A DNA stretch of 20,043 nt from GCA-002731945 sp913047775 (lineage in GTDB: Bacteria; Pseudomonadota; Alphaproteobacteria; MED-G09). Position 1 is the stretch's first letter. The number at the start of each line of letters is the position of its first letter. The position numbers and the translations under genes are program-made. The stretch is taken from the NCBI GenBank assembly GCA_913047775.1, contig CAJWUE010000020.1, positions 1 through 20,043 of the forward strand, read 5' to 3'. Positions 8,078 through 15,743 of the stretch are shown in pieces. The notes under the pieces were generated by a model. That model worked only from the letters and a program-made list of their open reading frames with translations, ran no database searches and was not told where the DNA came from.

Positions 8078-9913
8078 ATGATTAAAAGGGTAGTATTTTT
8101 TCTAGTAGCTATATTCGGAATTGTTATTGCAATTTACGGAGTAAAACTATTTTTCTTAACTCCTTTTTCTATTAACCACTTACTTTCCAGACATATAATA
8201 ATTGAAGCATTAGAAAGTCCCGAATATCTAACGTCTCTGGGTGTTCTTGAACAATATGGAATGAGATCTCATAACGGAAAGTTTTCAAACGATTCCCTTG
8301 AAAAGGATCAAAAAGATCTTAAAAAGATAAAAAGCTTATACAAAATGGTCAATTCCTATGACAACGATAATTTAAGCAAGAGGGATCTATCTACTAAGAA
8401 GATTGCTCTATTTCAACTTGAAAACGAGATCAAAGAGAGGATTAAGTATCCTTATCATAGCTATCCCCTCAGACAGATGAATGGAGCCCATACCCAGATC
8501 ATTGAGTTTATGACTGATATTCATCCAATAAAAGATGAAAAGGATGGGGAATATTATATTTCTAGACTTAATAAAATTCCCGTGAGCTTTAACCAGATCC
8601 TTGAGAAGATGGAATTAAGAAAAGAGCTAAAAATATTTCCTCCAACTTTTATGGTCAAAAGAGTCATAGAGCAGATTAACAATGTATTAGAAATACCTAC
8701 TGAGGAGCATCCACTAGCAATGATTTTGGAGACGAAATTGAGGAATTTAAATCTTGAAGAAGGCATTGTAGTTGATTTCAAAGAAAGAGCTATGTTGGCA
8801 ATGGAAAATAATGTTTTCCCAGCATATCGAAGACTTCTTGACCATATGAACACAATCTTGCCTCTAGCTAATCAGCATCATGGTGTGTGGAGTCTCCCTG
8901 ATGGAGATAATTTTTACGCTTTGAGATTAAGAAGACTTACCACGTCAAACTTTACTCCTGAGGAAGTACACAAAATAGGTCTATCTGAGGTAGACCGCAT
9001 CACTAAAGAAATTATAAAAATATTGGAATCACAAGGATACTCAAAAGTAGAGAGTGTAGGAAAAACATTAATTGAGCTGAATATGGATAAGCGCTTCCTT
9101 TACGAAGATAATAAAAAATCAAGGGAAGATATCATTCAAACATATTTTGATATTATTAAAGAGGCTAATAAAAATATGGGTGAGTATTTTTCTAGATTAC
9201 CTAAGGCCCCAGTAATAGTTAAGCCTGTGCCCTCTTATTCAGAAAAAAACGCGGCTGGAGGATATTATCGAAGCCCGACACTCGATGGAAGTCGCCCCGG
9301 GATCTTTTATGCCAATCTTTATGATATTAAAGCCACACCTAAGTTCAGCATGAAAACCTTGGCATTTCACGAAGCAATACCAGGACACCATTTTCAAATC
9401 GCTCTCAGTCAGGAGAATAATCAGCTAAATTTATTTAGAAAATTCGGGGTAAATGCCACTGCATACACTGAAGGATGGGCTCTTTATGCGGAAAAGCTTG
9501 CGGTAGAAGCTGGTCTTTCCGATGACCCTTATGATCGAATAGGATTCTTTCAATCTGAGCTGTTTCGGGCAGTAAGATTAGTAGTTGATACCGGTATTCA
9601 TTACAAAAGATGGACCCGAGAAGAAGCAATTGAATACATGATAAACATTACGGGAAAAGCCGAAAGTTCTGTCATAGCAGAAATTGAAAGATATATCTCT
9701 TGGCCTGGACAAGCTTGTAGTTACAAAATCGGCATGCTCTCAATCCTTAAATTACGAAAGAAAGCCAAAGAGATTCTAAAAAACAATTTTGATATTAAAG
9801 AATTTCACAATTTCATATTGGACAACGGAGAACTTCCATTAATTATATTAGAATCTAACTTTGAAGAATGGATAAATAGAGAGAGCCTGAAATTCACAAG
9901 CTCTCTTAATTAA
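8078..9913 (+). CDS. DUF885 family protein, putative membrane-anchored zinc peptidase
   Basis: 611 aa. Residues of about 4-27 form one hydrophobic segment (VVFFLVAIFGIVIAIYG) after a basic start, reading as an uncleaved signal anchor or a signal peptide, so the body is probably periplasmic. The DUF885 signature is clear: HEAIPGHH at 431-438, then TEGWALYAE with E465, a gluzincin-like zinc site (two histidines plus a downstream glutamate). The family is widely annotated as a putative metallocarboxypeptidase-like enzyme, but substrates are mostly unknown. Length is typical. The upstream AAGAAAATG offers only a weak Shine-Dalgarno. It is divergent from the M28 peptidase, suggesting both serve peptide degradation outside the cytoplasm; that is inference. 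It converges on a cold-shock gene 34 bp downstream. Confidence 0.88.
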   Translation: MIKRVVFFLVAIFGIVIAIYGVKLFFLTPFSINHLLSRHIIIEALESPEYLTSLGVLEQYGMRSHNGKFSNDSLEKDQKDLKKIKSLYKMVNSYDNDNLSKRDLSTKKIALFQLENEIKERIKYPYHSYPLRQMNGAHTQIIEFMTDIHPIKDEKDGEYYISRLNKIPVSFNQILEKMELRKELKIFPPTFMVKRVIEQINNVLEIPTEEHPLAMILETKLRNLNLEEGIVVDFKERAMLAMENNVFPAYRRLLDHMNTILPLANQHHGVWSLPDGDNFYALRLRRLTTSNFTPEEVHKIGLSEVDRITKEIIKILESQGYSKVESVGKTLIELNMDKRFLYEDNKKSREDIIQTYFDIIKEANKNMGEYFSRLPKAPVIVKPVPSYSEKNAAGGYYRSPTLDGSRPGIFYANLYDIKATPKFSMKTLAFHEAIPGHHFQIALSQENNQLNLFRKFGVNATAYTEGWALYAEKLAVEAGLSDDPYDRIGFFQSELFRAVRLVVDTGIHYKRWTREEAIEYMINITGKAESSVIAEIERYISWPGQACSYKIGMLSILKLRKKAKEILKNNFDIKEFHNFILDNGELPLIILESNFEEWINRESLKFTSSLN

Positions 9914-9947
9914 AGTTATATCTTGGTATTAGAGTTGGTTCTAAAGA

Positions 9948-10175
9948 TTATTCTTCGGAACTTGTTTCTTGTCCCACCATTGAGAGACTTCCAGCAGCCA
10001 TGCGACCCCTGTTTTCAACAAGCTCATAAGATACCTTATCACCTTCATTCAAATGTCCAATTCCAGCTTCATTAACAGCGTTAACGTGAACAAAAACGTC
10101 ACTCCCGCCATCTTCAGGTTCTATGAAACCGAAACCTTTTTGACCATTGAACCATTTTACTATTCCTGTAGGCAT
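9948..10175 (-). CDS. Cold-shock protein, CspA family, short form
   Basis: 75 aa, a single cold-shock domain that binds single-stranded RNA or DNA and melts structure. Seen: GIVKWFN at 4-10, RNP1 KGFGFI at 13-18, RNP2 VFVH at 27-30, and the C-terminal strand VSYELVENRGRMAAGSL. It ends with the short acidic run TSSEE. The start ATG 10173-10175 is preceded by GAGGA at good spacing (GTGAGGAAAATATG). A 33-base block covering the first codons and the ribosome binding site (10156-10188) is identical to that of the upstream paralogue (10707-10739). It lies 125 bp downstream of the long-tailed paralogue on the same strand, a tandem duplication. Confidence 0.97.
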   Translation of the reverse strand: MPTGIVKWFNGQKGFGFIEPEDGGSDVFVHVNAVNEAGIGHLNEGDKVSYELVENRGRMAAGSLSMVGQETSSEE

Positions 10176-10226
10176 ATTTTCCTCACTTTTTAAATTTACT
10201 AAAACTATGATATTAAAATTTTACAT

Positions 10227-10259
10227 AAAAGAGAAAGCTTAAAATTCACTATTTCTCTT
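10227..10259 (-). terminator. Candidate terminator hairpin after the long-tailed cold-shock gene
   Basis: On the minus strand the sequence reads AAGAGAAA, a 15-base loop, then TTTCTCTT followed by a short TTATG stretch, starting about 42 bases past the stop of the long cold-shock gene. The 8-bp stem is perfect (10229-10236 against 10252-10259) but AT-rich, the loop is long and the U tract is weak. It may end that gene's transcript or separate the two cold-shock genes. Confidence 0.35.
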
Positions 10260-10300
10260 AATTACATTTATATCTATGGATTATATTAATTATCTTAAGA

Positions 10301-10726
10301 TTATTCTTTGGAATCATTATCCTCTTCAGATGCTTCATCAGCAGGCTCTTCTTCGGAAGACTCTTCTTCGGAAGACTCCTCTTCGGATGCTTCTTCTTCA
10401 GAAGACTCCTCTTCGGAAGACTCTTCTACGGATGCTTCTTCTTCAGAAGACTCCTCTTCGGAAACTTCTTCTTCAGAAGACTCCTCTTCGGATGCTTCTT
10501 CGGATGGTGCTTGTTCTCCAGAACCTGTAACTACAATACTTCCAGCTGCCATTCGGCCTCTGTTTTCAATAAGCTCATAAGTAACCCGATCACCATCTTG
10601 CAAACGATCAATGCCAGCATCTTTAACGGCAGTAATGTGCACAAAAACATCATTACCTCCATCTTCAGGCTCGATAAAACCGAAACCTTTTCTGCCATTG
10701 AACCACTTTACTATTCCTGTAGGCAT
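10301..10726 (-). CDS. Cold-shock protein with long acidic Ser/Glu repeat tail
   Basis: 141 aa. Residues 1-68 are a standard cold-shock domain (RNP1 KGFGFI at 13-18, RNP2 VFVH at 27-30) close to the 75-aa neighbour. Residues of about 71-141 form a low-complexity tail of SSEEE, ASEEE and VSEEE units that ends DNDSKE; it is strongly negative and almost surely disordered. Typical CspA proteins are 65-75 aa, so the tail doubles the length. The reading frame stays open through the whole repeat and ends in a non-repeat sequence, which argues for a real protein. The ribosome binding site GTGAGGAAAAT is identical to that of the paralogue. The role of the tail is unknown: it could limit nucleic-acid binding, recruit basic partners, or help keep the protein soluble. 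Confidence 0.92.
   Translation of the reverse strand: MPTGIVKWFNGRKGFGFIEPEDGGNDVFVHITAVKDAGIDRLQDGDRVTYELIENRGRMAAGSIVVTGSGEQAPSEEASEEESSEEEVSEEESSEEEASVEESSEEESSEEEASEEESSEEESSEEEPADEASEEDNDSKE
10320..10512 (-). repeat. Short tandem Ser/Glu-coding repeat array
   Basis: The DNA under the cold-shock tail is built from 12- to 15-base variants of TCTTCGGAAGAC, TCTTCTTCAGAAGAC and GATGCTTCT units. Many units are near-palindromes (TTCTTCAGAAGAA is a perfect inverted repeat around one base). Unit boundaries follow codons, so length changes by whole units keep the frame. Such an array is prone to slippage, and its length may differ between strains. Confidence 0.85.
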
Positions 10727-10739
10727 ATTTTCCTCACTT

Positions 10740-10858
10740 AAGTATTGACACTTCTTTATACTATAAAATTGTAATAAAAAAGTAAAAAATTAACTTATTT
10801 TCAGTGTTAATAAAAAAATGTTATTATTTTATATTATTATTAGAAAAATGGATTATTC
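10740..10858. promoter_or_regulatory. Divergent region between long cold-shock gene and trhO
   Basis: This AT-rich gap carries the start signals of the cold-shock gene (minus) and trhO (plus). On the minus strand TATAGT (complement of 10760-10765) sits 17 bp from a poor -35 TTTTTA (complement of 10783-10788). That would give a leader of roughly 30 bases, much shorter than the E. coli cspA leader. No plus-strand promoter can be assigned with confidence. Confidence 0.25.
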
Positions 10859-11800
10859 ATGGATAACACCAGAAATACTGGCATTTTAGTAGCCTCGCTT
10901 TACAAGTTTTTAGAATTACACGATCTTGTAAGCACAAAAGAGTTCCTCGGTACCATCTGCGAAAAAAACAACGTCATGGGAACTATTCTTATAGCCAATG
11001 AAGGTATAAACGGTACGATAGCTGGAAATAAAAGAGATGTCGAATTTGTTACTGAAAGTCTGAACAAAGATAATCGTTTTAAAGGGTTAGAAATAAAATT
11101 TTCGAAAACACACAAACAACCATTTCATAGAATGAAGGTAAGAATTAAAGATGAAATAGTTACAATTGGCATGCCAGGTATTAATCCTAGCAAAATTGTT
11201 GGTGAATATATTGAACCTAACAATTGGAATAAATTAATTTCGGATCCAGAAATTACAGTAATTGACACTCGTAATGTCTATGAGACAAAAATAGGATCAT
11301 TTAAAGACTCTATATTTACAAAAACTAAATCTTTTCGAGAATTTCCAAAATGGGTAAAAGAATTTAAAAAAGAAGTTAAGAATAAAGATCAAAAGATAGC
11401 GATGTTTTGTACTGGTGGGATACGTTGTGAAAAAGCTTCCTCACTTTTGAAAGAAGAGGGATATGAAAATGTATACCATCTTAAGGGGGGTATACTCAAA
11501 TATCTTGAGACTGTACCGAAAGAGGAAAGCATGTGGGAAGGTGAGTGTTTCGTGTTTGATCACAGGGTAGCTCTTGATCACGAATTAGGCTCGGGATCTT
11601 ACGACATGTGTTATGCCTGTAGAATGCCCATAACTGAAGAAGAGAAACTGAGCGAATTTTATGAAAAAGGTGTAAGTTGTCAATATTGCCATGATAAAAC
11701 CAGCGCAGACAAAAAGTTGCGATTCCAATCAAGGCAATACCAAATGGATTTGGCTACAAAAAGAGGTAAGAAACATCTTGGCTCCCAACAAAAAAAATAA
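10859..11800 (+). CDS. trhO: tRNA uridine(34) hydroxylase TrhO (YceA, rhodanese domain)
   Basis: 313 aa. TrhO makes 5-hydroxyuridine at tRNA position 34, an O2-dependent wobble modification. Seen: the N-terminal domain with ASLYKFLEL, GTILIANEGINGTIAG (the family signature) and KTHKQPFHRMKVRIKDEIVT; then a rhodanese-like domain with ITVIDTRNVYE and active-site CTGGIRC (C184 and C190); then a C-terminal segment with two cysteine pairs, CYAC and CQYCH. This order is that of the YceA family. An upstream ATG at 10848 is out of frame; ATG 10859 has only a weak GGA upstream. It is the first gene of a plus-strand series running to 19431, with the next gene probably overlapping its end. Confidence 0.94.
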   Translation: MDNTRNTGILVASLYKFLELHDLVSTKEFLGTICEKNNVMGTILIANEGINGTIAGNKRDVEFVTESLNKDNRFKGLEIKFSKTHKQPFHRMKVRIKDEIVTIGMPGINPSKIVGEYIEPNNWNKLISDPEITVIDTRNVYETKIGSFKDSIFTKTKSFREFPKWVKEFKKEVKNKDQKIAMFCTGGIRCEKASSLLKEEGYENVYHLKGGILKYLETVPKEESMWEGECFVFDHRVALDHELGSGSYDMCYACRMPITEEEKLSEFYEKGVSCQYCHDKTSADKKLRFQSRQYQMDLATKRGKKHLGSQQKK

Positions 11801-12434
11801 CTATCCTATATTGTATTCATTTAGAAGGTGTCCTTATGCTATTCGTTCAAGAATGGCTTTGATAAAAAGCCAGCAATCTTGTGTATTGCGAGAAGTTATA
11901 CTTAGAGATAAACCCAAATCTATGACGGACCTATCTCCCAAAGGAACCGTTCCCGTTTTGCTTCTCGAATCAGGTGAGGTTTTGGATGAAAGTCTGGATG
12001 TAATGTGCTGGGCACTTGAAAAAAATGATCCGGAAAATTGGCTACGATCACAAAAGGCAAAAAGATCAGAGGATTTGATAAATAAAAATGATGGAGATTT
12101 TAAATTTCATTTGGATCGCTATAAATACTCCTCAAGATTCAAGGTGATAAACAAAAAAGAACATCGCGATGAGTGTCTCAAATTTATCAAAGAAATTAAC
12201 GATGAACTAAAACCAAAAGAATATATCCACGATAAAAATGTATCTTTTCTCGATATCGCAATTATGCCGTTTGTGAGGCAATTCCGTATCGCTGATACAG
12301 AATGGTTTGATAGCCAACCGTATGAAAACGTCAAGATTTGGTTAAAAAATTTGATAGAAAGTAACCTTTTTAATACCACTATGGTAAAATATCCGCTATG
12401 GAAAGAAGATGACGAAATTATAATTTTCCCCTAA
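11778..12434 (+). CDS. Glutathione S-transferase-like protein (TTG start proposed)
   Basis: About 218 aa from the proposed TTG at 11778-11780, with GAGGT ten bases upstream, overlapping trhO by 23 bp. An ATG at 11691 in the same frame would add 29 residues unlike any GST N-terminus and overlap trhO by 110 bp. The fold starts at once after the TTG: PILYSFRRCPYAIRSRMAL is the glutaredoxin-like first strand and helix, with CPYA (C18 in this numbering) as the likely glutathione-reactive cysteine, as in omega/beta-class GSTs. GTVPVLLLESGEVLDESLDVM is the glutathione-binding cis-proline strand followed by the ES motif. The rest is the helical domain. It probably acts in thiol transfer or dehalogenase-like chemistry in the cytosol; the substrate is unknown. 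Translation is probably coupled to trhO. Confidence 0.85.
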   Translation: MAPNKKNNYPILYSFRRCPYAIRSRMALIKSQQSCVLREVILRDKPKSMTDLSPKGTVPVLLLESGEVLDESLDVMCWALEKNDPENWLRSQKAKRSEDLINKNDGDFKFHLDRYKYSSRFKVINKKEHRDECLKFIKEINDELKPKEYIHDKNVSFLDIAIMPFVRQFRIADTEWFDSQPYENVKIWLKNLIESNLFNTTMVKYPLWKEDDEIIIFP

Positions 12435-12452
12435 TTTTGAGAATAAATTAAG

Positions 12453-13340
12453 ATGTTAAAAAAATTAAAACAATACACCCATGAAGAATTTGTACAAAAC
12501 GACCTTCCTTTTTCTATTACTAGATTATCGCCAGGAATAGGCGCAATTATTGAGGACGTTAATTTAAAAGAAGATCTTGATAAAGAAACACAAAAACAAA
12601 TTTATAATGCCCTGTTAACTTATAATGTAATTTTTTTTCGTAATCAAAATCTTACAACTGAGGAACATTTGAAATTCGGTAGATATTTTGGTGAGCTTGA
12701 AATTCATCCTTTCGCACCGTTGGGATCAAATAATAAAAAATATCCTGAAGTCCTTAGAATTACACATAATAAAGATAATAAAGGAAGAGAAAACGCTTGG
12801 CATTCAGATGTAACTTGGCGTCTGGAACCATCATTAGGATCAATTCTGAGAATGATTGAAACACCTGAAATAGGAGGTGATACGCTTTTTGCAAATATGG
12901 AAATGGCTTATGAAAATTTACCAACACATATCAAAGAAGAACTTGATGGTACAATTGCAGTCCATGATTTTTCTGTTTTTCGTAATCAAATGAAAAAAGA
13001 TGGTAAAACTGAAGAAGAACTTGATGAATTTAATAAAAGGTTTCCGAAGCCCCGTCATCCTGTAATTAGAACTCACCCTGATACAGGAAAAAAATCCATA
13101 TATGTAAACATCGCTTTCACAGAATATATAGAAAATTTTTCTGAAAAAGAGTCAAAACGTATGCTCAGTTATTTGTACAATCAGATTAAGACTCCAGAGT
13201 ATCAATGCAGGTTTAAATGGGAGAAAGACTCGATAGCTTTTTGGGACAACAGATCTTGTCAACATTACGCTGTTTCAGATTATTGGCCAAATGTACGAAA
13301 AGTTGAAAGAGTGACAATTATTGGCGATAAACCTTTTTAA
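12453..13340 (+). CDS. TauD/TfdA family 2-oxoglutarate-dependent dioxygenase
   Basis: 295 aa, standard length for the family. It shows the Fe(II) facial triad WHSD (H117, D119) and the distal histidine in NRSCQHYA (H271), plus C-terminal arginines R282 and R286, one of which should bind 2-oxoglutarate. It also shows FFRNQNLTTEEHLKFGRYFGEL and GGDTLFANM, typical of the taurine/alkylsulfonate branch. Known members oxidise the carbon next to a sulfonate (releasing sulfite) or other carboxylated substrates. The next gene is a TauE/SafE transporter, a family linked to sulfite or sulfonate export, which favours a sulfonate substrate; that is inference. It starts 18 bp after the GST-like gene, with no strong ribosome binding site. 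Confidence 0.9.
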   Translation: MLKKLKQYTHEEFVQNDLPFSITRLSPGIGAIIEDVNLKEDLDKETQKQIYNALLTYNVIFFRNQNLTTEEHLKFGRYFGELEIHPFAPLGSNNKKYPEVLRITHNKDNKGRENAWHSDVTWRLEPSLGSILRMIETPEIGGDTLFANMEMAYENLPTHIKEELDGTIAVHDFSVFRNQMKKDGKTEEELDEFNKRFPKPRHPVIRTHPDTGKKSIYVNIAFTEYIENFSEKESKRMLSYLYNQIKTPEYQCRFKWEKDSIAFWDNRSCQHYAVSDYWPNVRKVERVTIIGDKPF

Positions 13341-13432
13341 TCTTCTAAACATTTAAGGCAATCTAGCGGTTCAATAAATGGTACTATTTCAGACATGTAC
13401 ATAATCTAATTTATCTCAAGGATCATATTTTT

Positions 13433-14185
13433 ATGATTTACACGATTATTTGTTTCTTAATTACTGCGATACTTTATGCCTCTGTTGGGTTTGGTGGTGG
13501 ATCAACCTACAGTGCCCTTCTAATTATTTCCAATGTTGATTACCAATTGATACCCAAGATTACCTTAATTTGTAATTTAATTGTCGTCACAGGAGGGGTC
13601 ATTCGATACCAAAAAAAAGGCCTAATTCCTTGGCGCGTAGTCCTTCCCTTAATTGCAGTTTCTGCGCCTTTTTCTTGGTTGGGAGGCAACACCGTAATAG
13701 GTAAAGAGGTTTTTCTCTTGATGTTGGGCACGTCACTACTATTTTCTGGAATATTACTAATTTTTAGACAAAAAGAGATAACGGAATTCTCGAATATTAT
13801 ACAAACAAGATTAGGAATTTTTTTGTGGTCATGTGTTAGTGTCCCTCTTGGGTTTCTTTCTGGTCTTGTGGGTATCGGTGGAGGTATTTTCTTTTCTCCA
13901 CTGTTGCACTTATCAAAGATAATGCCTTCAAAAAATATTGCGGCCTTTGCAAGCGTTTTCATATTTTTTAACTCCATTGCAGGATTGACTGGACAATTTA
14001 TGAAAAACAACAACGCAGAAATCTTAAATGGCGACCTTCAGTATATTTGGCTTTTCCCGGTCGTATTGATAGGAGGACAAATCGGAACCCATTTAGGAAT
14101 TCAGGCATTTCGCCCCATTGTGGTTAGGCGTTTAACGGCTGTACTGGTAATATTTGTTGGATTACGTTTGCTTTTGGTTTTTTAA
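13433..14185 (+). CDS. TauE/SafE (TSUP) family membrane transporter
   Basis: 250 aa, almost wholly hydrophobic, with about seven to eight membrane segments in an inverted two-half layout. The family's paired motif is present in both halves: GFGGGST at 19-25 and GLVGIGGGIFFSP at about 144-156. The protein sits in the inner membrane; family members export sulfite or organosulfur anions, or take up related compounds. AAGGA lies ten bases before ATG 13433. It follows the TauD-like dioxygenase by 92 bp and precedes the FAD monooxygenase by 20 bp. Export of sulfite from sulfonate breakdown is the simplest reading, but the substrate is not determined by sequence. Confidence 0.88.
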   Translation: MIYTIICFLITAILYASVGFGGGSTYSALLIISNVDYQLIPKITLICNLIVVTGGVIRYQKKGLIPWRVVLPLIAVSAPFSWLGGNTVIGKEVFLLMLGTSLLFSGILLIFRQKEITEFSNIIQTRLGIFLWSCVSVPLGFLSGLVGIGGGIFFSPLLHLSKIMPSKNIAAFASVFIFFNSIAGLTGQFMKNNNAEILNGDLQYIWLFPVVLIGGQIGTHLGIQAFRPIVVRRLTAVLVIFVGLRLLLVF

Positions 14186-14205
14186 AAATTGAAAGAATAT
14201 TAATT

Positions 14206-15384
14206 ATGAATGAATTTTCTTCACATATCGCCATAATAGGTGCAGGAATCTCGGGATTAACTCTTGGTTGTTCACTTAAATCAATGGGTGTTGAGACAAT
14301 TATTTTTGAAAAATCCTCTGATATAAGTGAATATGGAGCTGGAATATCAATTTCTAGCAACGGTTTAATTCCGCTTGATCAACTAGGACTTATAGAAGAA
14401 ATCAAAAAAAATTCCTTTTCGCCACAGAAGGTAATCTTTAAACATAATAATAAATCTTTCTTTGAACTGCAGGCAAGCCGTCTCCATTTTTTTAATAAAA
14501 TTCCGGCACCCCTTTTTTCAATGAGCCGACAAAAATTAATCAAAACTCTTCAAGAAAAATATGAGTCTTTGGGTGGAAAAATTCTATTTGATCATGAACT
14601 GAAAAATATCAATGAATCTGAAAATCGGGTTTCTTTTTCTAATACAAAATCTTACAAGATTAAGCACATTGCTGCCTGTGATGGAATAAAATCTGTCATC
14701 CGTGAACGATATTTTTCGAAATCTTTTGAGCCTCAATATAGCGGGTATAGCGCTTGGCGTGGTATCGGAAAATCTAACAGCAAAAGTGTTGAATTTCACC
14801 TCGGCAAGAACAGTCACATCGTCAGTTATCCTATCAACAATGATGGTGATGCAAGTTTTGTGGGTATTGTCAAAACGGAAAATTTGGAAGAAGAATCTTG
14901 GAAAAAAGAGGGAGCCTTTGAAGAACTTTTGAAGGATTTTAGTTCTTACGATGAATCCATCTTTTCCATGCTAAAAACTTCTTCCAAACCTTATAAATGG
15001 GGGATCTACATCAGACCTCCACTCAAAACATTGTTTACTCAAAAAGTTACCCTTTTAGGAGATGCCGCCCATCCTATGGTTCCTTTTTTGGGTCAAGGGG
15101 GATGTATGGCTATTGAAGATGCTTATTCGCTTGGACTTTTATGCGGTCATAAAGGAGATGATTTTTCATCTATACAAAAACTTTACCAAAAACTTCGTAT
15201 TGGACGAACGAACAAAATTCAAAAAATGTCGTATCAACAAGGCAAATTTAATCACCTGAAAAATCCCTTGCTAGTATCTCTGCGTAATGCCCTGTTGAAA
15301 AACACTAATGTTGTGGTAAAAAGACTGGAATATATTTATCATTATAACACTCATATCGAAACCTTGAGTGTCTTAAAAAACTGA
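14206..15384 (+). CDS. FAD-dependent monooxygenase, group A (UbiH / salicylate hydroxylase-like)
   Basis: 392 aa, the usual length for single-component group A flavin hydroxylases. Seen: Rossmann motif GAGISG at 12-17 followed by an acidic strand end (IIFEK), a DG motif near residue 157-165 (CDGIKSVIRE), and the second FAD motif GDAAHPMVPFLGQGGCMAIEDA (from residue 285). The family hydroxylates aromatic or isoprenoid rings with NAD(P)H and O2; salicylate, 6-hydroxynicotinate, ubiquinone precursors and carotenoid epoxidation are all represented, and I cannot choose. It is 20 bp after the TSUP transporter and 14 bp before the first RTX gene, so it may be in the same transcript. It is separate in family from the Baeyer-Villiger enzyme at the left end. 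Confidence 0.87.
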   Translation: MNEFSSHIAIIGAGISGLTLGCSLKSMGVETIIFEKSSDISEYGAGISISSNGLIPLDQLGLIEEIKKNSFSPQKVIFKHNNKSFFELQASRLHFFNKIPAPLFSMSRQKLIKTLQEKYESLGGKILFDHELKNINESENRVSFSNTKSYKIKHIAACDGIKSVIRERYFSKSFEPQYSGYSAWRGIGKSNSKSVEFHLGKNSHIVSYPINNDGDASFVGIVKTENLEEESWKKEGAFEELLKDFSSYDESIFSMLKTSSKPYKWGIYIRPPLKTLFTQKVTLLGDAAHPMVPFLGQGGCMAIEDAYSLGLLCGHKGDDFSSIQKLYQKLRIGRTNKIQKMSYQQGKFNHLKNPLLVSLRNALLKNTNVVVKRLEYIYHYNTHIETLSVLKN

Positions 15385-15398
15385 GATAATCTGTAAAT

Positions 15399-15743
15399 AT
15401 GGCTATATTAAACTTTAATTCTGGAAAAAATTACATAATCCCAAGTGAAGACAATACCACCTACAGGGGCTTGGCTGGAGATGATATTTACATCATTTCT
15501 CAGGCCACAGGAGCAAATGCTAAAATTGATATTATCGATACGGAGGGTGCAAATATCATTCAACTTGTCGATGGAATAACCATAAGCGCATCCCTTTTCA
15601 CTTCAAACGCTACGAGATTAACTCTCTCCAATGGCGCCGAAATTACGATATCCGGAGCCGACAAATTCACTTATGAAACAAGCGGCAATTCAACGACCGG
15701 CGATATAGGCGCCAATAGGGTCTACTCTGATTTTGCTAAGGGA
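15399..15743 (+). repeat. Shared N-terminal module, copy A
   Basis: This DNA and its protein are repeated at 16774-17118. Shared protein landmarks are LNFNSG, TTYRGL, GDD.YIIS, IDIIDTEG, IQLVDGITIS, FTSNA.RL.LSNG and ITISGADKFT. The two copies align without large gaps over about 115 residues, showing that the two RTX genes arose by duplication or module exchange. Confidence 0.85.

Noticed and set aside
9929..9944. Small hairpin TTAGA/TCTAA between the DUF885 and cold-shock genes as a bidirectional terminator
   Set aside because: A 5-bp AT-rich stem without a U tract is too weak to call.
10320..10512. CRISPR-like array
   Set aside because: The repeats are short, contiguous, codon-phased and lack spacers; they encode the acidic protein tail.
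10276..10580. Plus-strand open frames of 84 and 90 residues opposite the cold-shock tail
   Set aside because: They arise from the near-palindromic Ser/Glu codon repeats; the Leu/Arg/Lys and Ser/Asp repeats they encode mirror the minus-strand array, and they have no ribosome binding site or conserved end.
13540..14013. 157-residue minus-strand open frame inside the TauE/SafE gene
   Set aside because: It is a shadow of a hydrophobic coding sequence with clear family motifs on the plus strand; no motif of its own.
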